Notes: generated by a model from the letters alone, not told the origin. Numbered from the stretch's first letter, positions 46,958 to 54,731 are shown. The stretch is 64,000 bases of DNA from Pseudopontixanthobacter vadosimaris (GCF_012979275.1 NZ_JABASZ010000037.1:124001-188000); one strand, 5' to 3'. Numbers and translations are program-made.

Positions 46958-47917
46958 TTATGCACCGCGCTGCCAGTAACCAGCCCACTGGCGGCTAACC
47001 TTGGCTTCAAGCGCAGCACCCGTAAGCGTCATGGCCTGACTGCCATTATCCACCCGGCGCATGTCCTCGCGCCATGCACACTCGCCAGCGTAGGCGTACA
47101 AGTACGGGCCCGCGATATGATGGTGCGTGCCGGTTTCCATGCGGCGCAAGCGGCTAAAATAGCTTTCGGCCTGGTTGGTGCAAACGCCCTTGTCCATGAA
47201 CTGGACGGAGTGATTGACCCGGTGCGTATCCCAACCCGCGTGCAGCGCATCCCATCCGGTGCCTTCATCAGCGTGGATGGTGGCCAGTGTACCGACATGA
47301 TCGCGGACATGGGGAACGGCATCGCCCTCATTGGCGACCACAAAGGGAAGCGAACGGCCGCCGCGCTCGCGCATGATGACAACGCACTGGCGCTTGCCTG
47401 AGCGGTTGAACGACAGGCGCCGGTCCTTGCGATCGGCCTTTTTGTTTTCGGGTTTCACATAGCCGCCGAAATAGCCGCCATCGATCTCGACCGTGCCATT
47501 GAGCTTCACCGTGCCGAATTCCTGCGCCATCGCTTCGCGCAGCTTGTGGAACAGCACGAAAGCCGTTTTGTATTGAACGTCCAGATCCCGCGAAGCCTGT
47601 AGGGCTGACAGCCCCTTGGCACCGTTCACGAACAGGACGATTGCGGCTAGCAGATCGGTGAAGGACAGCTTGCGCGAGGCAAAGATCGTGCCGCTGGTGA
47701 CGCTGTACTGGTGATAGCAGGCGGTGCACTTGTACTTGCGGCGGCTCTTGAGGAAATAGCTGTCTGCACAACCACAACGGGGGCACACGGCCTCGCCATC
47801 GGTATCGGGCCAGCGCATCTCGCAAAACAGGCCGTAAGCCGCGTCTTCACCCATGCGATAAACCTTCGCGAGGGAGAGAGTGCGGGCTTTTGCCGAGAGT
47901 AGAAAATGCTGTGCCAT
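46958..47917 (-). CDS. IS1595-family transposase (ISXO2-like DDE)
   Basis: 319 residues. An N-terminal zinc ribbon (C45-x2-C48 and C64-x2-C67, within CPRCGCADSYF and KYKCTACYHQYS) is followed by the ISXO2-like catalytic domain. Likely metal ligands are D146 (VEIDGGYFGGY), D217 (IHADEGTGWD) and N248/E251 (CTNQAESYFSRLRRMETGTH, 20 residues); then the HHH and AWREDMRRVDNG motifs. It catalyses cut-and-paste or copy-paste movement using the terminal repeats. The reading frame is full length, so it is probably active. The promoter is TTGACA-N17-TATAAA, 28 bp upstream of the ATG. Confidence 0.95.
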   Translation of the reverse strand: MAQHFLLSAKARTLSLAKVYRMGEDAAYGLFCEMRWPDTDGEAVCPRCGCADSYFLKSRRKYKCTACYHQYSVTSGTIFASRKLSFTDLLAAIVLFVNGAKGLSALQASRDLDVQYKTAFVLFHKLREAMAQEFGTVKLNGTVEIDGGYFGGYVKPENKKADRKDRRLSFNRSGKRQCVVIMRERGGRSLPFVVANEGDAVPHVRDHVGTLATIHADEGTGWDALHAGWDTHRVNHSVQFMDKGVCTNQAESYFSRLRRMETGTHHHIAGPYLYAYAGECAWREDMRRVDNGSQAMTLTGAALEAKVSRQWAGYWQRGA

Positions 47918-47957
47918 GTAACTGTTTCCGTTGCCTATGCATCGTTTATAGTTACAT
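47916..47957. promoter_or_regulatory. 8 bp inverted repeat around the transposase promoter
   Basis: ATGTAACT (47916-47923) and AGTTACAT (47950-47957) are perfect inverted copies with 26 bp between them. They bracket the transposase start codon and its -10 region, where a repressor would act. Confidence 0.5.
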
Positions 47958-47995
47958 CACGCACTCTTGTCAATGGCATATGTATCGCCTATGAT
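47945..47995. promoter_or_regulatory. Back-to-back promoters with overlapping -35 boxes
   Basis: Minus strand (transposase): TTGACA at 47973-47968, 17 bp spacer, TATAAA at 47950-47945. Plus strand (DUF6471-like gene): TTGTCA at 47967-47972, 17 bp spacer, TATGAT at 47990-47995. The two -35 hexamers share five bases, so the two promoters should compete for polymerase. Confidence 0.8.
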
Positions 47996-48020
47996 GATAA
48001 AAACCATCAAAGGAGCGATC

Positions 48021-48257
48021 ATGTCGGCGGTTAAGGATAAGGAATGGGATGACCGGGTGAAGGGCCTCTTAAAAGCCGAGCTTAAGCGTCGGAACGTCAC
48101 CTATGCGGAGCTTGTTGGAAAGCTGGCGGATATAGGGGTGCACGATAGCGAGCCAAATATTCGTAACAAGATCAGTCGCGGAAAATTCACCGCGGTATTT
48201 CTGATCCAGTGCTTGGCGGCTATCGACTGTCAACTTCTTCATCTCCAGTCTGGTTGA
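48021..48257 (+). CDS. Transposon passenger: DUF6471-like protein (78 aa)
   Basis: 78 residues, MSAVKDKEWDDRVKGLLKAE then LKRRNVTYAELVGKLADIGV and ISRGKFTAVFLIQCLAAIDC. The layout matches DUF6471 small helical proteins that resemble Xre-type HTH domains. The ATG at 48021 has AGGAG 5 bp upstream; an open frame back to 47967 lies over the promoter. Its promoter overlaps that of the transposase, so it is a good candidate for a transposition repressor (inference). Its 3' end overlaps the convergent two-TM gene by 38 bp. Confidence 0.8.
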   Translation: MSAVKDKEWDDRVKGLLKAELKRRNVTYAELVGKLADIGVHDSEPNIRNKISRGKFTAVFLIQCLAAIDCQLLHLQSG

Positions 48258-48864
48258 GAAAAGTAATGCCTGGAACAGACTTTATCTGGTCGAAATTGCT
48301 AGGGTGGACAAAGACGGTGACAGACAAAATATCGCCACCGCGAATCGATACATCCTGAAACGGAATTACATTATTCAATACAAGCTCTGTCTTAGTCAGG
48401 ATAAATTCGCAATTTCCAAAGCCAACTCCGTTTAAGTGACAGTTACGCAAGAAAAATATATTTGCGGGGCCGACAAGCTCACAATCAGTAAATTCTTTCC
48501 CCGCTACCGTTCGGGTTAGAGGATGAGCTATATCCTTAATAGATATTCTTTGACGGTGAAAATCCTTCTCAAGAGGATTAATCGCATCGGTGGGGCGGTC
48601 AGCGCTCACGCGATTGATTAATTTGGCTTCCGCGAACCGCTTTTTTGAATAACCGACGAGTGCAAAGATGGCCGCTGCGCAGAGCGCCCCCACTAGCGCG
48701 GCTGTGAACCAGCCATAAGGGCCGAAGCGATCAATCAGTGCAACGCCGGATGAAAACCACCCGCTCAATACGCCGGCAGTCAAGATACCTGTCCCGCGAG
48801 CAAGTTGCCAAAGGGCAATCCGCGATTCAAGCCGGTCAACGAGTTTCTGTAGCCGCTCCCACAT
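48220..48864 (-). CDS. Transposon passenger: two-TM protein with C-terminal beta-rich domain
   Basis: 214 residues. A short cytoplasmic N-terminus is followed by TM1 (TGILTAGVLSGWFSSGVAL, residues 25-43), TM2 (YGWFTAALVGALCAAAIFAL, 50-69) and about 140 soluble residues with alternating hydrophobic strands (EFTDCELVGPANIFFLRNCH, then VGFGNCEFILTKTELVLNN) that look like an incomplete pentapeptide/beta-helix-like repeat. I do not recognise a family. The gene is clearly richer in A+T than the chromosome, a sign of foreign origin. No transposition role is apparent; a cargo phenotype is possible. Confidence 0.7.
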   Translation of the reverse strand: MWERLQKLVDRLESRIALWQLARGTGILTAGVLSGWFSSGVALIDRFGPYGWFTAALVGALCAAAIFALVGYSKKRFAEAKLINRVSADRPTDAINPLEKDFHRQRISIKDIAHPLTRTVAGKEFTDCELVGPANIFFLRNCHLNGVGFGNCEFILTKTELVLNNVIPFQDVSIRGGDILSVTVFVHPSNFDQIKSVPGITFLNQTGDEEVDSR

Positions 48865-49021
48865 ATTCCAGTACTTGCCCCATTCCGCTCAAAGTGTGGA
48901 GTCGGTTCATAGCGCGCTGTTTCGATATTGCTCAAATTCCATCTCCATTAGGAGCGGCATTCGCAGCGTTGTCACTTTCTCCGATATGTCCGCCAGCATA
49001 GGCGCTGGCACCCGTAATCGG

Positions 49022-49047
49022 TTTGGTGCGCTTGCTACATAATGCCG
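49022..49047 (-). repeat. Right terminal inverted repeat of the transposon
   Basis: 26 bp, complement of the left end. Its last bases contribute an ATG (49042) in frame with the 3' part of comM. Confidence 0.95.
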
Positions 49048-49647
49048 GAATTCCAGCGCGCCGTGCTCGATTCGCTGCGCCAGCCGCTGGAAACCGGGCG
49101 GGTCGATGTCGCACGGGCGAATGCGCATGTCAGCTTTCCGGCGCGGGTGCAGCTCGTCGCCGCGATGAACCCTTGCCGCTGCGGCCACCTGGGCGATCCG
49201 GCGCTGGCCTGCAGCCGGGCGCCGAAATGTGCGGCCGATTACCAGAGCAAGGTGTCCGGCCCGATGCTCGACCGGATCGACCTCCATATCGAGGTGGACC
49301 CCGTCAGCGCTGCCGATCTCGCCCTGCCTCCGCCCGCAGAAGGCAGCGCCGAAGTGGCCGCGCGGGTGGCGGCGGCACGGGCGATCCAGACGGCACGCAG
49401 CGAGCAAAGCCGCGCCCGCACCAATGCCGAACTGGAGGGCGAGGCGCTGGAACGCTTCGCCACGCCGGACGGTGATGCCCGTGCCCTGCTGATGCAGGCA
49501 GCGGAAAAGCTGCGCCTTTCCGCTCGCGGCTATACCCGTATCCTTCGCGTGGGGCGCACCATAGCCGACTTGGCGAAATCGGAGGAGGTCCGCCGCATCC
49601 ATATCGCAGAAGCGCTGAGCTACCGCCGGCAACCACCCCGCGCGTGA
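49042..49647 (+). pseudogene. comM: comM (yifB), 3' part
   Basis: 201 codons. After a new Met-Pro-Glu-Phe start supplied by the transposon end, it continues ComM at QRAVLDSLRQPLETG and holds the rest of the Mg-chelatase AAA module (VQLVAAMNPCRCGHLGD with Cys residues; DRIDLHIEVDPV) and the C-terminal helical domain (LSARGYTRILRVGRTIADLA). It lacks Walker A and B, so alone it cannot hydrolyse ATP. It has no ribosome site of note. No decay is visible downstream of the insertion. Confidence 0.93.
49048..49055 (+). repeat. Target-site duplication, right copy
   Basis: GAATTCCA, matching 45935-45942. Confidence 0.93.
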
Positions 49648-49672
49648 ACCCCCGCTAAACACAGGAACGACA

Positions 49673-49918
49673 ATGAACCCGACCGATTTTGTCGCCCCCA
49701 CCCGCAGAACAATCGCCCACACCCTGCCCAATGGGATTATCTTCGATCTGACGCCGGAACAATTCGCCCGGGACTGGGCGATCGGCCAGTTCTATTTTCA
49801 TCTATAGACCGCTTACGCGATCTTGCGAAATCTGGGTGTGGCGCTCGGGAAAGCCGACTATGTCGCGCCTATGTTTCCTCATCTGAGGCTGGGAACGCTG
49901 CCGAAAGGCGTGGGCTGA
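49673..49918 (+). pseudogene. Small ORF with an in-frame amber stop
   Basis: From the ATG at 49673 (AGGA upstream) the frame reads 44 codons (MNPTDFVAPTRRTIAHTLPN onward, ending IGQFYFHL), a TAG at 49805, then 36 more sense codons (TAYAILRNLGVALGKADYVA onward) to TGA at 49916. Both halves have protein-like composition, so one point mutation seems to have split an 81-residue gene. Alternatively only the first half is a gene. Function unknown. Confidence 0.5.
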
Positions 49919-49937
49919 GTTCCTCGACACAGGGCAT

Positions 49938-50255
49938 TCACTGCGCCACCTGTTCCCACCAATCGGCATAGGGGGTTTGGCGGATCATGTGGCGATTGTA
50001 GTCGGGGGCGCCATCCGTCCACCAGACCGGCCCTCTTTCACCGAGCGCCTCCTTGGCCGCCTGCACGCGTGCCCGCGCTTCGCCCGTCCTTGCAGTGTCT
50101 CCTGCGGCGGCACGCACGGTGCGGCGAGCTTCCATGAGCGCATCGACAAGCCGCTGCCGCTCCAAATCGGATAGCGCCGGGTTGCTGGCCCGCCAAAGCC
50201 GTCCCCGCACCACTATGTACCGCCCGTCCGGCGTTTGCGGAGGCGCGGTCGACAC
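49938..50255 (-). CDS. Hypothetical protein, small Arg/Trp-rich family
   Basis: 105 residues, soluble, with the pattern PDGRYIVVRGRLWRASNPAL and GERGPVWWTDGAPDYNRHMI. I know this as a widespread proteobacterial hypothetical family, sometimes loosely labelled as a Tol-type transporter, for which I see no support. Its GTG start lies 2 bp after the HxlR-type gene, so the two form an operon. Role unknown. Confidence 0.75.
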   Translation of the reverse strand: MSTAPPQTPDGRYIVVRGRLWRASNPALSDLERQRLVDALMEARRTVRAAAGDTARTGEARARVQAAKEALGERGPVWWTDGAPDYNRHMIRQTPYADWWEQVAQ

Positions 50256-50257
50256 GC

Positions 50258-50734
50258 TCAGGCTGCGTCATCCTTCACGCCGACTTGGCTGCGGTCGGCA
50301 AAGCGCAGGTCGCGATGCGTCAACAAGCGGCCATCATGCCCCAATATCGAGACAGGGCCAACCGGCAGGCGGTCGCGATCGTCCACCAGAACGGGATTTT
50401 CGGGTACTCTCGTCCCGTATTTCTGCCCCCATTGCCGCAGGGCCAGCATGGCCGGCAGGAGGTCATGACCCTTCTCCGTCAGCCGGTATTCGACACGCCG
50501 CCGGTCATCGCGGCAAGGCTTGCGATCAAGGATGCCATGGTCGACCAGCTTGCCCAGGCGGTTGCTGAGTATGTTGCGCGCGATGCCCAGCTCGTTCAGG
50601 AAATCCTCGAAATGGTGTATGCGGTTGAAGCTGGCGCGCAGGATCATGAAGGACCAGCGTTCGCCCATGACCTCGAGCGCGTCCGGCAGGCCGCAGGCCG
50701 TCAATTCACGTAGCGGTTCGCGCAATATTGCCAT
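50258..50734 (-). CDS. HxlR-family transcriptional regulator
   Basis: 158 residues. The winged-helix HxlR domain (CGLPDALEVMGERWSFMILR, FNRIHHFEDFLNELGIARNI, LSNRLGKLVDHGILDRKP, RRVEYRLTEKGHDLLP) occupies residues 14-105, followed by about 45 extra residues. Members repress or activate a neighbouring redox or detoxification gene, often after Cys oxidation. It is the first gene of a two-gene operon with the 105-residue protein. Confidence 0.92.
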   Translation of the reverse strand: MAILREPLRELTACGLPDALEVMGERWSFMILRASFNRIHHFEDFLNELGIARNILSNRLGKLVDHGILDRKPCRDDRRRVEYRLTEKGHDLLPAMLALRQWGQKYGTRVPENPVLVDDRDRLPVGPVSILGHDGRLLTHRDLRFADRSQVGVKDDAA

Positions 50735-50788
50735 CGGCCGTTCCTTTCGCGCTGACGTTAGCCCCCTCGGGGGCGAAGGCGCAATGAT

Positions 50789-51403
50789 TCAGACCAGCAG
50801 GCCCAGCGATATCAGTTCCGCCTCCAGCGCCGCAGCGTCGGTGAAATGATGCGCGTGCCAGCCTTCCAGCCGGGCCGCGGCGACATTGTCCTGGTTGTCG
50901 TCGATGAACAGCATCCGTTCGGGCGGGAATCCGAAGCGCCGGGCAGCAAGGCGGTAGATCGCCGGATCGGGCTTCACCAGCCGTTCCTGTCCCGACACGA
51001 CGATGTCGCGGAACCTGTCCAGAACGGGTGTCGTCGGGCGGAACATGGCCCAGAAATCGGCGCCGAAATTGGTAATCGCGAACAGGGGGATGCCGCGCTC
51101 GTCCAGCCGGCGGACAAGGTCGTGCGTTCCGGCCACCGGACCGGGAAGGGTTTCAAGGAAACGCTCCGCATAGGCTTCGATAAGATGGGCATGTTCCGGG
51201 AAGTCGGCCTTGCGCTCGGCCACCATTTCGGCGATCGGCCGGCCGGAATCGTGCTGGAAATGCCAGCTTTCGGGCAAGACGTTCCCGAGGAAATATTCCA
51301 GCGCTTCCTCATCGTCGATCAGCTTGACGAAGAGCGCCCGCATTTCCCACTGCACCAGCACGCGCCCGACATCGAACACCACTGCTTCGATAGGATCAGC
51401 CAT
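50789..51403 (-). CDS. HAD-superfamily phosphatase (YihX-like)
   Basis: 204 residues. Motif I reads VVFDVGRVLVQW, the alpha-helical cap follows (residues 20-90), motif II is AITNF, motif III includes VKPDPAIY and motif IV is LFIDDNQDNV. The second Asp of motif I (usually D-x-D) is Gly here, as in the YihX/epoxide-hydrolase-N-domain group, which still includes active phosphatases. The substrate may be a sugar phosphate. It is followed on the other side by rpmJ. Confidence 0.85.
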   Translation of the reverse strand: MADPIEAVVFDVGRVLVQWEMRALFVKLIDDEEALEYFLGNVLPESWHFQHDSGRPIAEMVAERKADFPEHAHLIEAYAERFLETLPGPVAGTHDLVRRLDERGIPLFAITNFGADFWAMFRPTTPVLDRFRDIVVSGQERLVKPDPAIYRLAARRFGFPPERMLFIDDNQDNVAAARLEGWHAHHFTDAAALEAELISLGLLV

Positions 51404-51508
51404 CCGGGTATTCCTGCCTGTTGCTGCGCCCTCAATGGCAACGGCCCGCGCTCCTGTGCGGAGGCGAGCCGACTTGCCCCGTCCGGCCCGGGCCGGATCC
51501 AGCCGGGT

Positions 51509-51634
51509 TCAGCCCTGGCGGGCCTTGAAGCGGCGATTGGTCTTGTTGATGACATAGGTGCGGCCGCGGCGGCGGATCACGCGGCAGTCACGGTGACGGT
51601 TCTTCAGCGACTTGAGGCTGTTGCGGATTTTCAT
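51509..51634 (-). CDS. rpmJ: Large ribosomal subunit protein bL36
   Basis: 41 residues: [20 protein letters not shown] then [20 protein letters not shown] and a final Gly. This is the short zinc-independent alphaproteobacterial bL36, with a single Cys instead of the CCHC ligand set. It is too short for usual ORF cut-offs. It lies alone between the HAD gene and galE, as is common. Confidence 0.95.
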   Translation of the reverse strand: MKIRNSLKSLKNRHRDCRVIRRRGRTYVINKTNRRFKARQG

Positions 51635-51720
51635 GTCAGTTCCCGAAAAGATTGGCTGCGGAAGATACGCCTCCGTGCCGGAAATTCAAGGCGCGCACCT
51701 ATGCGGGCAGCCGACGCGAG

Positions 51721-52752
51721 TCAACCATTGTCACCCTCGGCATTCCGCATTTCGGCGAGCTTCGTCTCCCACCCCAGCGCATGTGCGACGATGGTGGCGA
51801 GATCGTGATGCTGGGGTCGCCACGGCAACGTGGCACGGATGCGCGAGGGATCGGATATCAGCGAGGCGGGGTCGCCCGCACGGCGGGGCTCAAGTGTCCG
51901 GGTGATGGCGGCGCCGGTCACGCGGTCGACCGTGTCCAGCACCTCCCGCACCGAAAAGCCGCGGCCATAACCGCAATTCATCGTCAGCGAGCGTCCGGGG
52001 TCAGCGATCAGGGCCTCCAGCGCCAGCACATGGGCAACGGCCAGGTCGCTGACGTGGATATAGTCGCGAACGCCGGTGCCGTCGGGCGTGTCGTAATCGC
52101 TGCCGAAGATGGCCACGCTGTCGCGCTTGCCCGCAGCGGCCTCCACCGCCACCTTGATGAGGTGCGTTGCGCCTGCCGTCGACTGCCCGCTCCGCATCTG
52201 CGGATCGGCACCCGCCACGTTGAAATAGCGCAGCGCGGCGTAATTCATCGGGTGCGCCGCCGCCACGTCGGCCAGCATCCGTTCCGTCATCAGTTTCGAC
52301 CAGCCATAGGGGTTGATCGGAACCTTCGGCGCATCCTCGCTCACGGGCGAGATTTCCGGCACCCCGTAAGTCGCCGCCGTGCTGGAAAAGATGAAATGCG
52401 GAACGCCCGCCTCGATTGCCGCCGCGATCAGCGCGCGGCTGGCGGCGGTGTTGTTGGCGTAATATTTCAGCGGGTCCGCGACCGATTCGGGCACCACGAC
52501 GCTACCGGCGAAATGCATGATCGCCCGCGTTCCCCGTTCCGACACGATGCGCGCGACCAGATCGGCGTCGGACACGTCGCCTTCGTAGAAAGGCACATCG
52601 TCCGGCACGGCGAAGCGGAAGCCGGTCACCAGATTGTCCAGCACCGCCACCGGCCAGCCGGCATCGCGCAGGGCCAGCACGGCATGGCTGCCGATATAGC
52701 CCGCGCCGCCGGTGACGAGGACGGGGCATTCGGTTTGCAAGTTCCTGTTCAT
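51721..52752 (-). CDS. galE: UDP-glucose 4-epimerase
   Basis: 343 residues of an extended SDR that interconverts UDP-glucose and UDP-galactose. It has the NAD site VTGGAGYIGSHAVLAL, the catalytic Ser/Tyr/Lys (SSTAATYG and YGWSKLMTE) and the substrate motif PDGTGVRDYIHVSDLA. It could supply UDP-galactose for surface polysaccharide. It is divergent from the second DUF4136 gene. Confidence 0.93.
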   Translation of the reverse strand: MNRNLQTECPVLVTGGAGYIGSHAVLALRDAGWPVAVLDNLVTGFRFAVPDDVPFYEGDVSDADLVARIVSERGTRAIMHFAGSVVVPESVADPLKYYANNTAASRALIAAAIEAGVPHFIFSSTAATYGVPEISPVSEDAPKVPINPYGWSKLMTERMLADVAAAHPMNYAALRYFNVAGADPQMRSGQSTAGATHLIKVAVEAAAGKRDSVAIFGSDYDTPDGTGVRDYIHVSDLAVAHVLALEALIADPGRSLTMNCGYGRGFSVREVLDTVDRVTGAAITRTLEPRRAGDPASLISDPSRIRATLPWRPQHHDLATIVAHALGWETKLAEMRNAEGDNG

Positions 52753-52884
52753 GGGCTGGCGCTATCACGAAATGAAAGCCGCCATAACAGCAATTCGGCG
52801 CCTTCGCTTCCGGAAAAGGCGTATAATGCAACCGGGCAACGGTTGAGGCGTTGTAATTCCGACACTCGTCAGAGGATGCCAGTC

Positions 52885-53559
52885 ATGAAGAAACTTACGA
52901 AGCTTGTCCTTGCCACTGCGGCAGCCACCTCGCTAGCAGCCTGCGCCACCGCGCCCGGGCCGGTGGAGGTCACGCGGTTCCACGAACCGGCCAGACTGGC
53001 ACAGCTGGGGAATGGCACCATCCATATCGAAAGCGCGCCTGCCTTCGGCAACGATGTTCCAGGCACCGGCCCGGAATTCGGCTGGGACGATGACGGGCTG
53101 AACAGGCCGGCGACCGGCGGGCTGGAACTTTCGCTGTACAAGGCCGCGGTGGCCGAGGAACTGCGCCGCCTGGGCTATCGCGAGGTCGCCCTTGGCGCGG
53201 CCGGACAAGTGGCCGAAGTGCGCCTCGACCGCCAGATCATCGGCCGAGGGCAGCGCCGGGGGCCGGTGAGCGTCGGGGTCGGCGGCGGGACCGGAGGCTA
53301 CCGATCGGGAATCGGCGTGGGCCTCGGCTTCAATCTCGGCGGCGGCGGCAGCGGCGATGAAATGCTGACACAGCTGGGGGTGACCATTCGCGATCGGTCC
53401 AGCGGCGAGCCCATCTGGGAAGGCCGCGCCGAATTTGCGGTTGACCCGGACTCGCCGCTCGCACAGGCGAATGCCAATGCCGCCACGGTCGCGAACGCCC
53501 TGTTCCGCGAATTTCCCGGCGTCAGCGGCGAAACCGTGGAAGTAAAGGTAGACAGGTGA
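52885..53559 (+). CDS. DUF4136 lipoprotein (second copy)
   Basis: 224 residues. The signal peptide and lipobox ([20 protein letters not shown]) are followed by a DUF4136 domain ([20 protein letters not shown], then [20 protein letters not shown] and [18 protein letters not shown]). A Gly-rich loop ([12 protein letters not shown]...[11 protein letters not shown]) sits where the first copy has a Tyr/Arg-rich insert. The ATG at 52885 has AGAGG 9 bp upstream. Its stop overlaps the start of the M14 peptidase (GTGA). Function unknown; paralogue at 24190. Confidence 0.88.
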   Translation: MKKLTKLVLATAAATSLAACATAPGPVEVTRFHEPARLAQLGNGTIHIESAPAFGNDVPGTGPEFGWDDDGLNRPATGGLELSLYKAAVAEELRRLGYREVALGAAGQVAEVRLDRQIIGRGQRRGPVSVGVGGGTGGYRSGIGVGLGFNLGGGGSGDEMLTQLGVTIRDRSSGEPIWEGRAEFAVDPDSPLAQANANAATVANALFREFPGVSGETVEVKVDR

Positions 53560-54695
53560 AAGACATCCAGATCGACAGCCAGTTCGACAGCGGCAATATC
53601 GAGGTTCTCTCCATCGACGGCGCAGGCGCGCGTCTCGCCCTGAAGAAGGACAACAATTCCGACTTTCGCCAATGGTACCATTTCCGCGTCGCCGGCGCGG
53701 CAGGGCGCGAACTGGAGCTGAAGATCACGGGGTTGGAGGAAAGCGCCTACCCCGGTGGCTGGACCGATTATGATTCGGCTGTCAGCGAAGACCGCGAATA
53801 TTGGGGCCGCGCGCCCTCCTCCTATGACAAGGCGGAAGACGGCGGTACGCTGACCATCCGCTATACGCCGGCGAGCGATCTTGCCTGGTTCGCCTATTTC
53901 GCGCCCTATTCGCTGGAACGCCACCACGATCTGATCGCCGAAAGCGCAGCGTCCGACGGCGTGTCCTGGCGCAGTCTGGGCCGGACGCTCGACGGACAGC
54001 CGCTCGACTGCCTTTCCATGGGCGAAGGCGACATGCAGGTCTGGCTCTACGCCCGCCAGCATCCGGGCGAAAGCATGGCGGAATGGTGGATGGAAGGCGC
54101 GCTGGAAGTGCTGACCGATCCCGCCGATCCCGTGGGCCGCAAGCTGCGCGATCTCTGCCGTTTCCACATCGTGCCCAATTGCAACCCGGACGGGTCGCGG
54201 CGCGGCCATCTGCGCACCAATGCCTGCGGCGCCAATCTGAACCGCGAATGGGATAACCCGGCCGCCGACAAGGCGCCCGAGGTGCTGGCGATTCGCAATG
54301 CGATGGATGAGACCGGCGTGGATTTCGCCATGGATGTGCATGGTGACGAGGCGATCGCGGCCGCATTCCTCGCCGGGTTCGAAGGCATTCCGTCCTGGAA
54401 ACAGGAACAGGGCAATGGCTATGAAAGCTACCGCGCGCTTCTCGACCGCCGCACGCCCGATTTCCAGACGGAGAAAGGCTACAGCATCGCCAGGCCCGGC
54501 ACCGCCAATCTGTCCATGAGCACCAATCAGGTGGCCGAACGCTTCGGCGCGGTGGCGATGACGCTGGAAATGCCGTTCAAGGACAATGCCGCGCTCCCCG
54601 ATACCGAACAGGGATGGAGCCCGGAGCGTTCGAAGATGCTCGCGCGTGACTGCCTCGCCAGCCTGCTCGAATGGATCGAGACGCGCAAAGGCTAG
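53556..54695 (+). CDS. M14 family cytosolic carboxypeptidase-like protein
   Basis: 379 residues. An N-terminal beta-sandwich typical of Nna1/AGBL-like carboxypeptidases (residues 1-125, [19 protein letters not shown]) precedes the catalytic domain. Zinc ligands are in [15 protein letters not shown] (H-x-x-E) and [26 protein letters not shown] contains the substrate-binding Arg/Asn, and the general base Glu is in MTLEMPF. No signal peptide, so cytoplasmic. Bacterial substrates are unknown. Its GTG start overlaps the lipoprotein stop by 4 bp. Confidence 0.9.
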   Translation: MKDIQIDSQFDSGNIEVLSIDGAGARLALKKDNNSDFRQWYHFRVAGAAGRELELKITGLEESAYPGGWTDYDSAVSEDREYWGRAPSSYDKAEDGGTLTIRYTPASDLAWFAYFAPYSLERHHDLIAESAASDGVSWRSLGRTLDGQPLDCLSMGEGDMQVWLYARQHPGESMAEWWMEGALEVLTDPADPVGRKLRDLCRFHIVPNCNPDGSRRGHLRTNACGANLNREWDNPAADKAPEVLAIRNAMDETGVDFAMDVHGDEAIAAAFLAGFEGIPSWKQEQGNGYESYRALLDRRTPDFQTEKGYSIARPGTANLSMSTNQVAERFGAVAMTLEMPFKDNAALPDTEQGWSPERSKMLARDCLASLLEWIETRKG

Positions 54696-54731
54696 GGATC
54701 AGGCGCGGCGGCGGATCGGACGACCCGCAGC

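Larger units (their letters stand above)
45943..49047. mobile_element. IS1595-family transposon with passenger genes (3,105 bp), inserted in comM
   Basis: The ends are perfect 26 bp inverted repeats; similarity continues inward (ATTACGG is shared). The 8 bp target duplication and the ISXO2-like transposase with N-terminal zinc ribbon place it in the IS1595 family. At 3.1 kb it is three times a simple member. The extra DNA holds a 144-residue protein, a small HTH-like gene, a 26-residue hydrophobic ORF, a DUF6471-like gene and a two-TM protein. Parts are visibly richer in A+T than the chromosome. Its size and passengers recall the passenger-carrying ISNha5-type subgroup, from memory and unchecked. 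Perfect ends and an intact target frame suggest a recent insertion. Confidence 0.95.

Noticed and set aside
46919-47401. 160-codon plus-strand frame inside the transposon
   Set aside because: It is antisense to the transposase and shows no domain.
45935-49055. Composite transposon or integrative island rather than one unit element
   Set aside because: There is only one transposase and one pair of ends, with an 8 bp duplication directly outside them; no integrase, attachment site or second insertion sequence was found.
51652-52860. Plus-strand frame over galE as an N-terminal part of the DUF4136 protein
   Set aside because: It is antisense to galE, and the lipoprotein signal peptide starts at 52885 with a good ribosome site.
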